Of a stretch of DNA of 64,000 nucleotides, positions 1-8,650 are shown in pieces. Origin of the DNA: Natronolimnobius baerhuensis. Lineage in GTDB: Archaea > Halobacteriota > Halobacteria > Halobacteriales > Natrialbaceae. Position 1 is the first letter of the stretch. Each line of letters starts with the position of its first letter. Below the pieces are notes generated by a model, which saw only the letters and a program-made list of their open reading frames with translations, had not been told where the DNA came from and did not search any database. The position numbers and the translations under genes were made by a program. Where the stretch lies: assembly GCF_002177135.1 (NCBI RefSeq), contig NZ_MWPH01000003.1:620001-684000 (forward strand), given 5' to 3'.

Positions 1-1028
1 AACACGAGTTCGATCACCTCGTCGTCGAGGCCTCCGGCGTCAGCGAACCCGAGCCGATTGCTCGTCAGTTCGTCCGCGGACCCGCCGGCGGCCCGTACGA
101 TCTCGAGGCCGTCGTGACGGTGGTCGACGCGCGGCGATTTTACGACCGCTTTGCCGACGCCGACGCGGACGGACCCGAGATACAGGGGGCCGACGACTCC
201 GGCACGCGCCCGCTCGCGGATCTGGTCCTCGAGCAAGTCGAGTTCTGCGACCTGCTGGTGGTCAACAAGTACGATCTCGTCGACGACGACGAACGCGAGC
301 GCGTCGTCGCCTTACTCGAGACGCTCCAGCCTCGCGCCGAAATCGTGACGACGGAGTACGGCGCGCTTGAGCCCGACGAACTGTTGGGAGTCGAGCGATT
401 CGATCTCGAAGAAGCCGCCGAGTCGGCGGGCTGGAAGCAGGTGATCGAGGCAGAGGAACACGAGCACGATGGCCACGACCACGATCACGGTGACCACCAC
501 GACCACACGGACAGTGATCACGATCACGACCACGACCACGACCACGACCACGATCATCACGACCACGTCCACCCGCCCGAGCGCTACGGCATCGCCGTCG
601 ACACCTACCACCGTCGCCGGCCGTTCCACCCCGAACGCCTCGAGGCGTTCCTGTCGGACCTCCCCGACGGCCTCGTGCGCGCGAAAGGCCTCTGTTGGAT
701 CGCCGGTCGCGAGAAACAGGCCATCACGATGAGCTACGCCGGTGACGAGACCGCACTCGAGGTGACGGGCCGGTGGATCGCCAGTTTCTCCGAGGAGCGC
801 CAGGAGCTGTACCGGCAGGGCCAACCCGACCTCCCCTGGGACGACGAATGGGGCGACCGAGAGACGCGACTGGCGCTGATCGGGCGCAACATCGATCTCG
901 AGGCGCTTGCAGCGCGCCTTGATGAGTGTCTGCTCACCGACGCCGAGATGGACGAGGATTGGCCCGCCTACGAGAACCGTGCGCCGACTGGAATGGGCGA
1001 GAGCGCTGTGGTCTCGAGTGAGCGCTAA
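1..1028 (+). CDS. CobW/G3E family GTPase metallochaperone, 5' end missing
   Basis: The reading frame is open from the first base (first full codon at base 3), so the start and the P-loop lie outside the window. What remains has the G3E signature EASGVSEP near the left edge, the guanine-specificity motif NKYD near 264, and a C-terminal CobW_C domain from about 585 (GIAVDTYHRRRPFHPERL onward). Between the domains, about 457-572, lies a long His/Asp run, expected to bind Zn, Ni or Co. Members of this family load a metal into a client protein in the cytoplasm at the cost of GTP. The client is not evident here. The gene converges on the next one with a 30-base gap. Confidence 0.88.
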   Translation, partial: HEFDHLVVEASGVSEPEPIARQFVRGPAGGPYDLEAVVTVVDARRFYDRFADADADGPEIQGADDSGTRPLADLVLEQVEFCDLLVVNKYDLVDDDERERVVALLETLQPRAEIVTTEYGALEPDELLGVERFDLEEAAESAGWKQVIEAEEHEHDGHDHDHGDHHDHTDSDHDHDHDHDHDHDHHDHVHPPERYGIAVDTYHRRRPFHPERLEAFLSDLPDGLVRAKGLCWIAGREKQAITMSYAGDETALEVTGRWIASFSEERQELYRQGQPDLPWDDEWGDRETRLALIGRNIDLEALAARLDECLLTDAEMDEDWPAYENRAPTGMGESAVVSSER

Positions 1029-1058
1029 GCAGACGTAATCACTGGGGCGAGATACAAA

Positions 1059-2525
1059 CTACGCTGGCTCCGGGTACGCTTGCCGCCAGAGTCCGTGCAC
1101 GACGAGTGCGAGAAACGGCAGTCCAAAGACGACGTAGGGCAGGGCACCCACTAGTGGCCACGGCCCGGCCGCGAAGACGACGGCACCGACGAGTACGCCG
1201 CCGAGGGGGACGACTGCAGCCGTCGCAAGCCGCCGGTTGAGTGGCTCCAACTCGAGTGTCGTCTCCCGAACCGGCAACTCGAACGCGGCGACGAACGCCT
1301 CGGCGTCCGTCACCGGGCCGACCTCTCGCATCGCCGCGTCGTCGCCCCAGCCCATCTGGGCCTCGAGCGTTCGCGTGTCATACATCCGGTCGGGATACCG
1401 AGTGTGAACGACGCTGATATCGCGGACTTCGTGTAGCGGCAGCGCCCACTGTGGCTCTTCAACCCACGTATCGTACGCGACGATCTGGTCGTCGTACCGG
1501 CGATACTCGAGCGGGGCGTACTCGAGGATGTGTTCGGTCGTTTTGATCGTCAGAAAGCCCACGAGCGCCGCGAACGCGAGGAGACTGATGCCGACCGTCA
1601 GCGCGACCGCGGCCCCGCCGCTGGCGGTGCCTCCTAACACCCCGAGGGAAACGACCCACGCGAGCAGGACGATCCCGGTGTAGAACGGGGCCGGTTTGAT
1701 CAGCGTGCGGAGAACGCCGGTCAGAACCACCGTCCGCGTGTGCGTCCCAACTCGAGCGTCCGGTTCGCCCTCGGGGATAGCCAGCGCCTCGAGGGGTTCG
1801 CCCTCGTCGTCTGGACCAGAGAGCCAGCCGGTGAGTCGCCCGCCACCGCCGTTGGTCGCGCGAAACGCCGACCAGTCGACGAGCAGTTTCACGGCGACGA
1901 ACGCGCCGAGGACGACGGCACCGCTGGCTTCCGCGACGACGAACAGGACGAAAATCAGGAAGAACGCCTGTCGCGCCGGGGTTTCGATGACGGCGTACGG
2001 CGAGGTCGTCTCGTAGCGTCCGCCGCGGAAATAGTCGCGCCAGGTCTCGATGACCTGTCCGCTCACCAGCGCCGCGACGCTGAGCCAGACCTCCGGGCGC
2101 GCGAGGGCCTCGCCGACTGCAACCTCGGACAGCAAGCCGACGATAAAGAGCGTCGACCACACGGTCGCGAACAGCAACGCGCCGATAAACGGCAGGTTCC
2201 GCGGGTAAACCGGCGGGAGCCACCACGTGAGCGTGACGCTCCCGCGCTTTTGTGCCAGTTCGGTGTTGCCAACGCCGACGACGCTCGAGTCGCTCTCGCC
2301 GTCGTCCGTCTCCAAGTCCTCGATTCGCGGCGGCTTCCCCGCAAACAGCGCCTTCCCCGCGGCGAGCGGAAACGCGAGCAACACCTCGAGCGCGTAAATG
2401 ACGACCAGCGTCGCCGGGTCCCAGCCGAACTCGAGCACGCCGACCAGCGGCACCAGGTTTCCGATGAAAATCGGCACGAACGCCACGGGACGGGGGATGC
2501 GTTCGGATACGGCTCGAGTGACCAT
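1059..2525 (-). CDS. multi-pass membrane protein (DUF6498-like)
   Basis: About 488 residues. The N-terminal half has several hydrophobic segments (from FVPIFIGNLVPLVGVLEFGW), with an acidic soluble insert near residue 85 and another near residue 235. A soluble C-terminal part (about 370-455, YDTWVEEPQWALPLHEVRDISVV) looks like a small PH-type beta domain and is followed by two more membrane segments. The start is taken at the ATG giving MVTRAVSERIPRP because the open frame upstream of it has arginine/serine-rich non-coding character. The DUF6498 resemblance is from memory of haloarchaeal proteins; the function is unknown. Confidence 0.72.
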   Translation of the reverse strand: MVTRAVSERIPRPVAFVPIFIGNLVPLVGVLEFGWDPATLVVIYALEVLLAFPLAAGKALFAGKPPRIEDLETDDGESDSSVVGVGNTELAQKRGSVTLTWWLPPVYPRNLPFIGALLFATVWSTLFIVGLLSEVAVGEALARPEVWLSVAALVSGQVIETWRDYFRGGRYETTSPYAVIETPARQAFFLIFVLFVVAEASGAVVLGAFVAVKLLVDWSAFRATNGGGGRLTGWLSGPDDEGEPLEALAIPEGEPDARVGTHTRTVVLTGVLRTLIKPAPFYTGIVLLAWVVSLGVLGGTASGGAAVALTVGISLLAFAALVGFLTIKTTEHILEYAPLEYRRYDDQIVAYDTWVEEPQWALPLHEVRDISVVHTRYPDRMYDTRTLEAQMGWGDDAAMREVGPVTDAEAFVAAFELPVRETTLELEPLNRRLATAAVVPLGGVLVGAVVFAAGPWPLVGALPYVVFGLPFLALVVHGLWRQAYPEPA

Positions 2526-2667
2526 CTGGGGAACAGGTTGCTCGAGTGGCAGTAAAACGTTCCGAACGGCGGCGACAGCGGGTGGGTTTACGGCAGCTGC
2601 GCCCGGCGACGCACTCGAGCGACGCAAACGGCGGAATCTTATGGCACTGGGATGCGGACGTGTACGC

Positions 2668-3261
2668 ATGCCAACCGACCGAGACGAGCGACGCGGCACC
2701 GACCATCACGGCCACGACATCATCGATCCCCTCTACGTCGGGATTGTCACGGTCTCGACCTCGCGCGCCCAGTCCGACGAAAAAGCGCCGGACGATCCGG
2801 GCGGCGACACCGTCGAAGAGTGTTTCGAGGCTGAGGGCCACGAGGTCCAAGAGCGCGTGCTCGTTCGGGACGACTACGCTGCGATTCGCACGGCGGTCCG
2901 ACGACTCGTCGCGCGCCGGGATATCGACGTCGTGATCACGACCGGCGGAACGGGCGTCTCCGCTGACGACGTGTCGCCGGAGGCCACGTCCGCGCTGTTC
3001 GAGCGCGAACTGCCCGGCTTCGGCGAGTTGTTCCGGTCGCTGTCGTGGGACGAGGTCGGCACGCGGGCGATGGCCTCGCGCGCGACGGCCGGCATCGCCG
3101 TCGACACGCCCGTCTTCTGTCTGCCCGGCAGCAAGAACGCCTGCCGGACCGCCTGCGAGGAACTGATCGTTCCAGAAGCGCCCCACCTCGCGGGCGTCGC
3201 AACCAGCCACCAGACCGACCGAACGGACCAGTCGCTGTCGGCCTACGGCGACGACGAGTAA
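2668..3261 (+). CDS. moaB: MoaB/MogA family molybdopterin adenylyltransferase-like protein
   Basis: A 197-residue protein of the MoaB/MogA fold, which adenylylates molybdopterin before molybdate insertion. Visible are VGIVTVSTSR at the start of the domain (residues 24-33), the substrate-binding TTGGTG loop at residues 91-96 followed by SADDVSPEA, and the PGSKNA turn at residues 153-158. The ATG at 2668 is chosen because it begins MPTDRDERRGTDHHGHDIIDP, a typical acidic/His-rich haloarchaeal N-terminus; upstream codons are poor. It is transcribed divergently from the membrane protein gene and stands alone. Confidence 0.9.
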   Translation: MPTDRDERRGTDHHGHDIIDPLYVGIVTVSTSRAQSDEKAPDDPGGDTVEECFEAEGHEVQERVLVRDDYAAIRTAVRRLVARRDIDVVITTGGTGVSADDVSPEATSALFERELPGFGELFRSLSWDEVGTRAMASRATAGIAVDTPVFCLPGSKNACRTACEELIVPEAPHLAGVATSHQTDRTDQSLSAYGDDE

Positions 3262-3338
3262 CGGCCGAACCGAACTCCTATCTAGCCGCCTTCGGGCGAT
3301 TGTACCGCCGCTGTTCACTTTCACCACGGTTGCGGCAA

Positions 3339-3346
3339 TTTAAATA
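3339..3346 (+). promoter_or_regulatory. TATA box of the rpa operon
   Basis: TTTAAATA sits about 25 bases before the ATG at 3368 and 59 before the chosen rpa start. With the usual archaeal spacing, transcription would begin near 3366-3370, almost on the first base of a short upstream frame. Confidence 0.6.
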
Positions 3347-3367
3347 CTATTGGGCGCGAATAGTGGT

Positions 3368-3400
3368 ATGCCTCCCAATGAAACGAAAGAGGAGGCGTGA
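3368..3400 (+). other. possible 10-codon upstream open reading frame
   Basis: ATG at 3368 opens a frame encoding MPPNETKEEA and stopping at 3398-3400, five bases before the rpa start. Its last codons contain GAGGAGG, the Shine-Dalgarno-like sequence for rpa. Since the predicted transcript begins at about this ATG, it could be read as a leaderless mini-gene coupled to rpa. An in-frame rpa ATG at 3378 (MKRKRRRDT) is an alternative explanation. Confidence 0.35.
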
Positions 3401-3404
3401 CACA

Positions 3405-4334
3405 ATGAGCGACGTACGACAGCATGCGGACGACATACACGACCAGTTTTCGGACCACATAGACGTTAGCGTCGACGACATCGCAGAGCGACTCACGACG
3501 CTCGTCGACGAGTACAAAGTACCCATGGACGAGGCACGACGAAGCGTCACCAACCACTACTTAGAGGAGGCCGGTCTCGAGCGCGAGGATATCTCGAGTG
3601 GCTCGAGCGAGGCCGTCAACATCGAAGACGTTGACGAACCCGAGGAGTGGATCGACCTCACCGCGAAAGTGATCGAGCTGTGGGACCCACGCAGCGACTC
3701 CGTCGCACAGGTCGGCCTGCTGGGCGACCCGACGGGAACGATCAAGTTCACCAAGTGGGCCAAATCCGACCTGCCCGCGCTCGAGGAAGGCGGTGTCTAC
3801 GACCTTCAAAACATCGTCACTGACGAGTATCAGGGCCGGTACTCGGTCAAACTCAACTCGACGACCATCGTCGAAGAGCGTGACGAAGAGATCGAAGTCG
3901 GCGACGACACCAGCGTCGTCGAAGGCGCGCTCGTCGACATGCAACGCGGGAGTGGCCTGATCAAGCGGTGCCCGCACGAGGACTGTACCCGCGTTCTCCA
4001 GAACGGTCGCTGTAACGAACACGGCGAGGTCGAAGGCGAGTTCGACCTCCGCATCAAGGCCGTCGTCGACGACGGCATCGACGCCCACGAGGTCATCTTC
4101 AACAAGGAAGCCACCGAGGACCTGACGGGACTCAGCCTCGAGGAGGCCAAGGACATGGCGATGGACGCCTTAGACACGACCATTGTTGCCGACGAGATCG
4201 CAGACGACATCGTCGGCACCTACTACCGAATCGAGGGGCCGACCTTCGGCCGGTACGTCTTGGCTGACGAGGTCGAGGAACTCGAGGGGCCAGCGGATGC
4301 AGAACAGTTGCTGATCAAAGCGAGGTCGATGTAA
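3405..4334 (+). CDS. rpa: replication factor A-like single-stranded DNA-binding protein
   Basis: A 309-residue archaeal RPA. After a helical N-terminus (residues 1-70) comes an OB fold at about 80-160 (VIELWDPRSDSVAQVGLLGDPTG). A zinc-binding motif follows with Cys189, Cys194, Cys203 and His206, set in a second OB-like region to about 300. It protects single-stranded DNA in replication and repair. The size and gene order match the haloarchaeal rpa3-rpap3 type. The start at 3405 (MSDVRQHADDIHDQFSDH) is preceded by GAGGAGG and matches family N-termini; ATG 3378 would add nine basic residues. The next gene starts on the base after its stop codon. Confidence 0.92.
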   Translation: MSDVRQHADDIHDQFSDHIDVSVDDIAERLTTLVDEYKVPMDEARRSVTNHYLEEAGLEREDISSGSSEAVNIEDVDEPEEWIDLTAKVIELWDPRSDSVAQVGLLGDPTGTIKFTKWAKSDLPALEEGGVYDLQNIVTDEYQGRYSVKLNSTTIVEERDEEIEVGDDTSVVEGALVDMQRGSGLIKRCPHEDCTRVLQNGRCNEHGEVEGEFDLRIKAVVDDGIDAHEVIFNKEATEDLTGLSLEEAKDMAMDALDTTIVADEIADDIVGTYYRIEGPTFGRYVLADEVEELEGPADAEQLLIKARSM

Positions 4335-4973
4335 ATGTCTCAGGCAGAACTCACCCGCGAAGTCGCCCGCCGCGTCTTCGCCTCCGAATTCAACGACGCG
4401 ACGTATTCGTTCAAAGAAAGCGACGACGAACGCGCGCCAAACTACGCGCTCTTGCCGACGGGGGACCGCGCAAACCGCGTCTTCGTCGTCGGCACTCTCA
4501 CGGAAACCGAAGATGTCGGCGAGGACAGCGAGTACTGGCGGGGCCGGGTCGTCGACCCGACAGGGACGTTCTTCGTCTACGCCGGCCAGTACCAGCCCGA
4601 AGCCGCCTCGGCACTTCGCGACACGGAGCCGCCAGCGTACGTCTCCGTCGTCGGGAAGCCCCGAACCTACGAGACCGAAGACGGCACGGTCAACGTCTCG
4701 TTGCGACCCGAGAACATCACCGTGGTCGACGACGCCACCCGCGACCGCTGGGTCGTCGAAACCGCCGAACGGACGCTCGACCGCATTGAGGCCTTCGGAG
4801 AGTGGGAAGCCGAACAGGAAGCACCCGAGAGCGGGTCGACCGCCCCGACCAACGAGTACGCCGAGATGGTCCGTGACCGGTACGACTCACCTGTCGAGAA
4901 CTACCGCCGCGACGTGATTCAGGCACTCGAGCAACTCGAGACGGTCGAGGATACGGAAGCCGCCCCGCAGTAA
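4335..4973 (+). CDS. rpap: RPA-associated protein (COG3390 family)
   Basis: 212 residues with an OB-fold-like core (about 45-130: RVFVVGTLTETEDVGEDSEYWRGRVVDPTGTFF). The gene directly abuts the rpa stop codon, the standard haloarchaeal rpa-rpap arrangement in which the associated protein binds its cognate RPA. Its acidic C-terminal tail carries a helical MVRDRYDSPVENYRRDVIQALEQLE segment, conserved in this family as far as I recall. Translation is probably coupled to rpa, since there is no room for a separate ribosome site. Confidence 0.9.
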   Translation: MSQAELTREVARRVFASEFNDATYSFKESDDERAPNYALLPTGDRANRVFVVGTLTETEDVGEDSEYWRGRVVDPTGTFFVYAGQYQPEAASALRDTEPPAYVSVVGKPRTYETEDGTVNVSLRPENITVVDDATRDRWVVETAERTLDRIEAFGEWEAEQEAPESGSTAPTNEYAEMVRDRYDSPVENYRRDVIQALEQLETVEDTEAAPQ

Positions 4974-5101
4974 CAGTCGGTAGCCTATCGCAAACACAGC
5001 AGGGTCGTTTTTCGATCCTGTTTCACCCCATTTTCGTGATGTCCGTGTGTGCACACTCCAGCACAGCCATTACTGGATTCGGCCTCGTTGGCTCGAGTAC
5101 T

Positions 5102-5638
5102 ATGGTGACTGACGCTGAGTCCGATGCTGACGACGAGGCTCCCAACGGTTCTGCAGACCACCTCGAGAGCACAGCGCCCGACCGCGCGCGTCTCGTTGGG
5201 ACCAACCACGTCGCACTCGAGGTCGGCGACATCGACGAGGCGCTCGCGTTTTACGACTCGCTATTCGCCTTCGACCTCCGGGGCCGCGGTGACACGAAGG
5301 CCTTCATCGACATGGGCGATCAGTTTATCGCGCTCGCAGAGACTGACGCAGCGGACAAGGCGACCGACGACGCCCGTCATTTCGGGCTGGTCGTCGACGA
5401 CGCGGCTGCCGTCGAGCGCCGACTCAAAGACCTCGAGATCGACCAACTCGACGCTCCTGGCCTCGAGTTTCACGATCCGTGGGGAAACCGGGTACAGGTC
5501 GTCGACTACGAGGAGATCCAGTTTACGAAGACAGACCACGTACTCGAGGGAATGGGTCTTACAGACCTCGAGAAGACGGACGAGGCACTCGAGGAGCTAC
5601 GTGAAAAGGGGCTCGCACCGGACTCGAGCGGTGAGTGA
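5102..5638 (+). CDS. VOC (glyoxalase/bleomycin-resistance) superfamily protein
   Basis: 178 residues. An acidic disordered N-terminus of about 35 residues precedes a single VOC domain: GTNHVALEVGDIDEALAFYDSLFAFDL, then HFGLVVDD and FHDPWGNRVQVVDY. A metal site could be formed by His in TNHVAL, His in ARHFGL and a distal acidic residue, but the substrate cannot be read from the sequence. The ATG at 5102 is chosen over 5036 because the extra stretch (MMSVCAHSSTAITGFG) lacks haloarchaeal composition. It faces the two-gene operon that follows and may or may not be related to it. Confidence 0.8.
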   Translation: MVTDAESDADDEAPNGSADHLESTAPDRARLVGTNHVALEVGDIDEALAFYDSLFAFDLRGRGDTKAFIDMGDQFIALAETDAADKATDDARHFGLVVDDAAAVERRLKDLEIDQLDAPGLEFHDPWGNRVQVVDYEEIQFTKTDHVLEGMGLTDLEKTDEALEELREKGLAPDSSGE

Positions 5639-5641
5639 TGA

Positions 5642-6316
5642 TCAGGTGTCGTCTGCGAGCAGCGCCTCGAGCATCGCCCGGACGGCGTCGAACTCGTTGT
5701 CGGTGACTTCGTGGCCGACGCCGGGATAGGCTCGCTCGTCGACGTTGGCACCTGCATCCGCGAACGTGCGGGCAGTCCGTACGACTCGCTTGGAACTGAC
5801 GTGTGGGTCGTCCTCGCCGTAGCCGAGCAGTACTGGCGTTCCCTCGAGCGCGCCTGCAATTTTCCAGTCGTCATCGCTCGAGCCAGGGAGCACACCCGAA
5901 AGACAGCACAGACCGCCGTAGCGCCGTGGATTTCGGCGGAGGAACTCCGCGGCGACACAGGCACCCTGCGAGAAGCCACCGATGACGGTTCGTTCCGGGG
6001 GCACATCGACCGCTCGCGCGGCCTCGAGTGCTGCGCCGACGCACTCGACGCTCGAGGTGAGCCAGGGTTCGTTCTCGGCTCGCGCTGCGGTTGCACGGCG
6101 AGGATACCAGCGACTGCGCTCGGCGTTTGGCGCGAGGACGGTCACGCCGTGGCGATGGGTCGGTGAAAAGAGGTTGACGACACCCTGTGCAGTTGCGCCG
6201 CGGCCGTGACAGAGCACGAGCGCGGCGTCGGCGGCCATCGCGGGCGCACCCGCCGTCACCATCGGCTGGCCGCGGTGGGGGCCGGAAACGGACTCGAGGC
6301 GGCGAGTATCGCTCAT
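5642..6316 (-). CDS. alpha/beta hydrolase, carboxylesterase/phospholipase type (MhqD-like)
   Basis: 224 residues with the esterase core: LVLCHGRGA (oxyanion region, residues 33-41), the nucleophile elbow GFSQGA with Ser116, the acid in GYGEDDPHV and the His in PGVGHEV. This is the short family of carboxylesterase/phospholipase proteins. The gene lies 4 bases downstream of a two-domain VOC dioxygenase on the same strand. That pairing matches MhqO-MhqD of Bacillus, which protect against hydroquinones and quinone-like electrophiles; the physiological role here is inferred from the pairing. Confidence 0.85.
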   Translation of the reverse strand: MSDTRRLESVSGPHRGQPMVTAGAPAMAADAALVLCHGRGATAQGVVNLFSPTHRHGVTVLAPNAERSRWYPRRATAARAENEPWLTSSVECVGAALEAARAVDVPPERTVIGGFSQGACVAAEFLRRNPRRYGGLCCLSGVLPGSSDDDWKIAGALEGTPVLLGYGEDDPHVSSKRVVRTARTFADAGANVDERAYPGVGHEVTDNEFDAVRAMLEALLADDT

Positions 6317-6320
6317 CGTT

Positions 6321-7283
6321 TCACTTCGATATCGTCTCCGGAAGGTGTAGTTTTGGCAACTGACTCTCGATCAGATCTCGGTCCTGTTCGAACCACTCAG
6401 GAAGTACGAGTTCGATGCTGGGTTCGGCTGCCCGGTCGCCGTCGTCGAGGGCAACGCCACCCGTCTCGGTCGCCAACTCGACGAGCACGCCACCCGGCTC
6501 GCGGACGTACAGCGAGTGAAAGACGTGGCGATCCTTGACGCGTGAGACGTCGTAGCCGCGGTCGTCGAACAGGTCGCGCCACTCGTGTAACTCGTCTTCG
6601 TGTTCGACGCGGACGGCGACGTGGTGGTGTGTTCCCTGCCCTTCGCGGCCGTAGGGACCGTCTCGAGTCAGGATATCCACTCGCGTCGCTCGCCGCCCTG
6701 GGGCTTCGTACCGGACGCGCTCGCCCTGTTCGGCGACGTACTCGAATCCGAGCGTCTCGAGCAGGCTCGCCGTCGCGTAGGGATTGACCGAGAGTGTCGT
6801 GACGCCGTCGATACCACGGAGTGCGTGCTCGAGGGGGACTGGGCTGTATTCCCACGACTCGAGGGCACTCGCATCGATTTCTGTGGCCGGTCGGGCGACC
6901 AACTCGAGGTGAGTACCGACCGGATCCTGAAACTGCACGACGGTGTCGCCGAAGCGTTCACGTCGCTCGAGTTCGATGTCGTGGTCCTCGAGTCTGTTCT
7001 GCCAGTAGGGGAGGCTATCCTCGGAGATCAGAAACGAGACTGATTCGACTTGTGGTCGACCAACGCGGCCGTCGTCGCCGTAGGGGTCGGGAAAGACGGT
7101 CAGGACCGTTCCCGGCGTTCCGGCCGCGTCGCCGAAGTAGAGGTGATGCTGGAGGATGTCCTCGAAGTTCACCGTCTGCGTGACGAGGCGCAGTCCGAGC
7201 ACGCCGGTGTAGAACTCAATCGCTTCCTGCGCGTCACCGACGATGCCCGTCACGTGGTGAATCCCGGACGTCTCTGAGACCAT
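6321..7283 (-). CDS. ring-cleaving dioxygenase-like VOC protein (MhqO-like)
   Basis: 320 residues with two tandem VOC domains. The first starts GIHHVTGIVGDAQEAIEFYTGVLGLRLVTQTVNFED; the second carries HHHVAVRVEHEDELHEWRD, with GVLVELATE near its end. The spaced His residues and final Glu form a mononuclear metal site in this family, and MhqO members cleave hydroquinone rings. The start MVSETSGIHHV is preferred because the open frame beyond it is low-quality. It is the first gene of an operon with the esterase 4 bases downstream. Regulation is not visible; no MarR-type regulator adjoins it. Confidence 0.87.
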   Translation of the reverse strand: MVSETSGIHHVTGIVGDAQEAIEFYTGVLGLRLVTQTVNFEDILQHHLYFGDAAGTPGTVLTVFPDPYGDDGRVGRPQVESVSFLISEDSLPYWQNRLEDHDIELERRERFGDTVVQFQDPVGTHLELVARPATEIDASALESWEYSPVPLEHALRGIDGVTTLSVNPYATASLLETLGFEYVAEQGERVRYEAPGRRATRVDILTRDGPYGREGQGTHHHVAVRVEHEDELHEWRDLFDDRGYDVSRVKDRHVFHSLYVREPGGVLVELATETGGVALDDGDRAAEPSIELVLPEWFEQDRDLIESQLPKLHLPETISK

Positions 7284-7368
7284 TATTGATGCTTCGGCCT
7301 CGAGCGAGATAGGGTGTGGGGTCGGCGCTGTGGGTCCGCCCATCCGCTCGAGCGCGCCAGCGCCCGTT

Positions 7369-7986
7369 TTAGAAGAACTTGTAGAGATCGTCCCGATTCT
7401 GTTCGTGGAGCTGGTCGCGAACGGCCTCGTTGAGCGCGTCGATCTGGCCGCGTTTGGCGGTGATCGGCGCGATAATTTCTTGCCACTGCTTCCAGGGTGG
7501 GTAGAGCCCGAGTCGATCACAGAGTTCGTTCAGCCGCTCGTCTTTGTCATCGACCTTATCCATCTTGTTGACGGCGACGACGGTCGGAATGTCCAGCTCC
7601 CGCAGGAAGTGAAACATTTCCACGTCGTAGGGGATCTCGTCCGGCCCCGAGTGGCGGTCGATGATATCGATGGCGCTCTTGCCATCGACGACCAAAATTG
7701 CGACGAGGATGTTGTCGGCATAGTCCTCGAGATAGTGGACGATGTTGGTCTTGATCTCCTCGCGGTAGTCTTCTTCGACGCCGCTCATGAAGCCAAAGCC
7801 GGGCAAATCCGTGATGACGAAGTCCTCGGCGTTCCAGTCGTAGTGGTTCGGGTTGCGGGTCACACCGGGCTTGCCGCCGGTGTCGAAGCTGTGGCCGGTT
7901 ATCTCGCGCATGAGCGTCGACTTGCCCACGTTCGAGCGACCGACGAGTGCGACCTCGGCCTCGCGATTGGGGCGATTCTCAAACAT
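7369..7986 (-). CDS. engB: GTP-binding protein EngB (YihA family)
   Basis: 205 residues, the full length of a TrmE-Era-EngA-EngB-type GTPase. It has G1 GRSNVGKST at about residues 16-24, the switch with [14 protein letters not shown]3 DLPGFG and G4 NKMD. EngB acts in assembly of the large ribosomal subunit in bacteria; archaeal members are presumed similar. The start [16 protein letters not shown] is the usual position close to the G1 strand. The upstream neighbour is a divergent or independent membrane gene, so it appears monocistronic. Confidence 0.92.
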   Translation of the reverse strand: MFENRPNREAEVALVGRSNVGKSTLMREITGHSFDTGGKPGVTRNPNHYDWNAEDFVITDLPGFGFMSGVEEDYREEIKTNIVHYLEDYADNILVAILVVDGKSAIDIIDRHSGPDEIPYDVEMFHFLRELDIPTVVAVNKMDKVDDKDERLNELCDRLGLYPPWKQWQEIIAPITAKRGQIDALNEAVRDQLHEQNRDDLYKFF

Positions 7987-8044
7987 AGCGCCACCTAGGT
8001 TCGTCAGCCGTTTATACGCAGTGTGTTCAAGTCGCCCGCTCGAG

Positions 8045-8518
8045 TCACACGACCATTGCAAGAATGAGTCCGATCCCGATGGAGCCAATCGCGAGTGCGA
8101 ACACGCCAACGAGCCGTCTGCGGGAGGGTGTCGCCTCGAGGTCGACGTGGCGCGTCTCGCGGGCAGTCTGTACGCCGAACCAGCCCAGCGAGATGCCACC
8201 GATGATGGCTGCCACGCTGAACAGGAGCGGTGCTGTCCCGTCAACGATGATGGCTGTGTGAAGCCCCGATGCGATGATACTGACCGCCAGAACGCCGTCT
8301 GCCCCACCGAGCAGTGTGTTCCACGGAACCGTGTACGGCCCAATCGAGACTGACGAGCGGACTCCACCGAGGATCGACAGCACACCGACAATCATGAGTC
8401 CACCAACGCCGAGTGCAATCAGTGGCTCCGTAAGCGCCTCGAGTCCGAAACCGACGAGACCGCTGGCGGCGAGTCCCAGCACGAACAGACCGAACCAGGG
8501 AGCGAGGCGTCGATGCAT
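8045..8518 (-). CDS. small integral membrane protein
   Basis: 157 residues with about five hydrophobic segments ([97 protein letters not shown]). There are no catalytic motifs and no family I can name. Codon use is normal for the window. It lies upstream of, and on the same strand as, engB but 58 bases away. Confidence 0.6.
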   Translation of the reverse strand: MHRRLAPWFGLFVLGLAASGLVGFGLEALTEPLIALGVGGLMIVGVLSILGGVRSSVSIGPYTVPWNTLLGGADGVLAVSIIASGLHTAIIVDGTAPLLFSVAAIIGGISLGWFGVQTARETRHVDLEATPSRRRLVGVFALAIGSIGIGLILAMVV

Positions 8519-8650
8519 GCTGTCAGTACAGTGAGTTTACAGATAGTAGTTGTGGTGGTCGTTTTCCGTCCGGAGACGAGGGACTGACTCGTGTGCCCAG
8601 AGACGACAAAAGAGCCGAAGTTATGACCCCAGGGGTTCTCAGCCAGAGAC

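Noticed and set aside
312-824. 170-residue minus-strand frame rich in Val opposite the His run
   Set aside because: It is simply the reverse complement of the His-Asp codons of the CobW gene.
1740-2555. long plus-strand frame opposite the membrane protein gene
   Set aside because: It is an antisense shadow of a gene with GC-rich third positions; Arg-rich and without any recognisable motif.
1459-3327. 622-residue minus-strand frame covering moaB and part of its neighbour
   Set aside because: Arg-rich translation, opposite or out of frame to two convincing genes.
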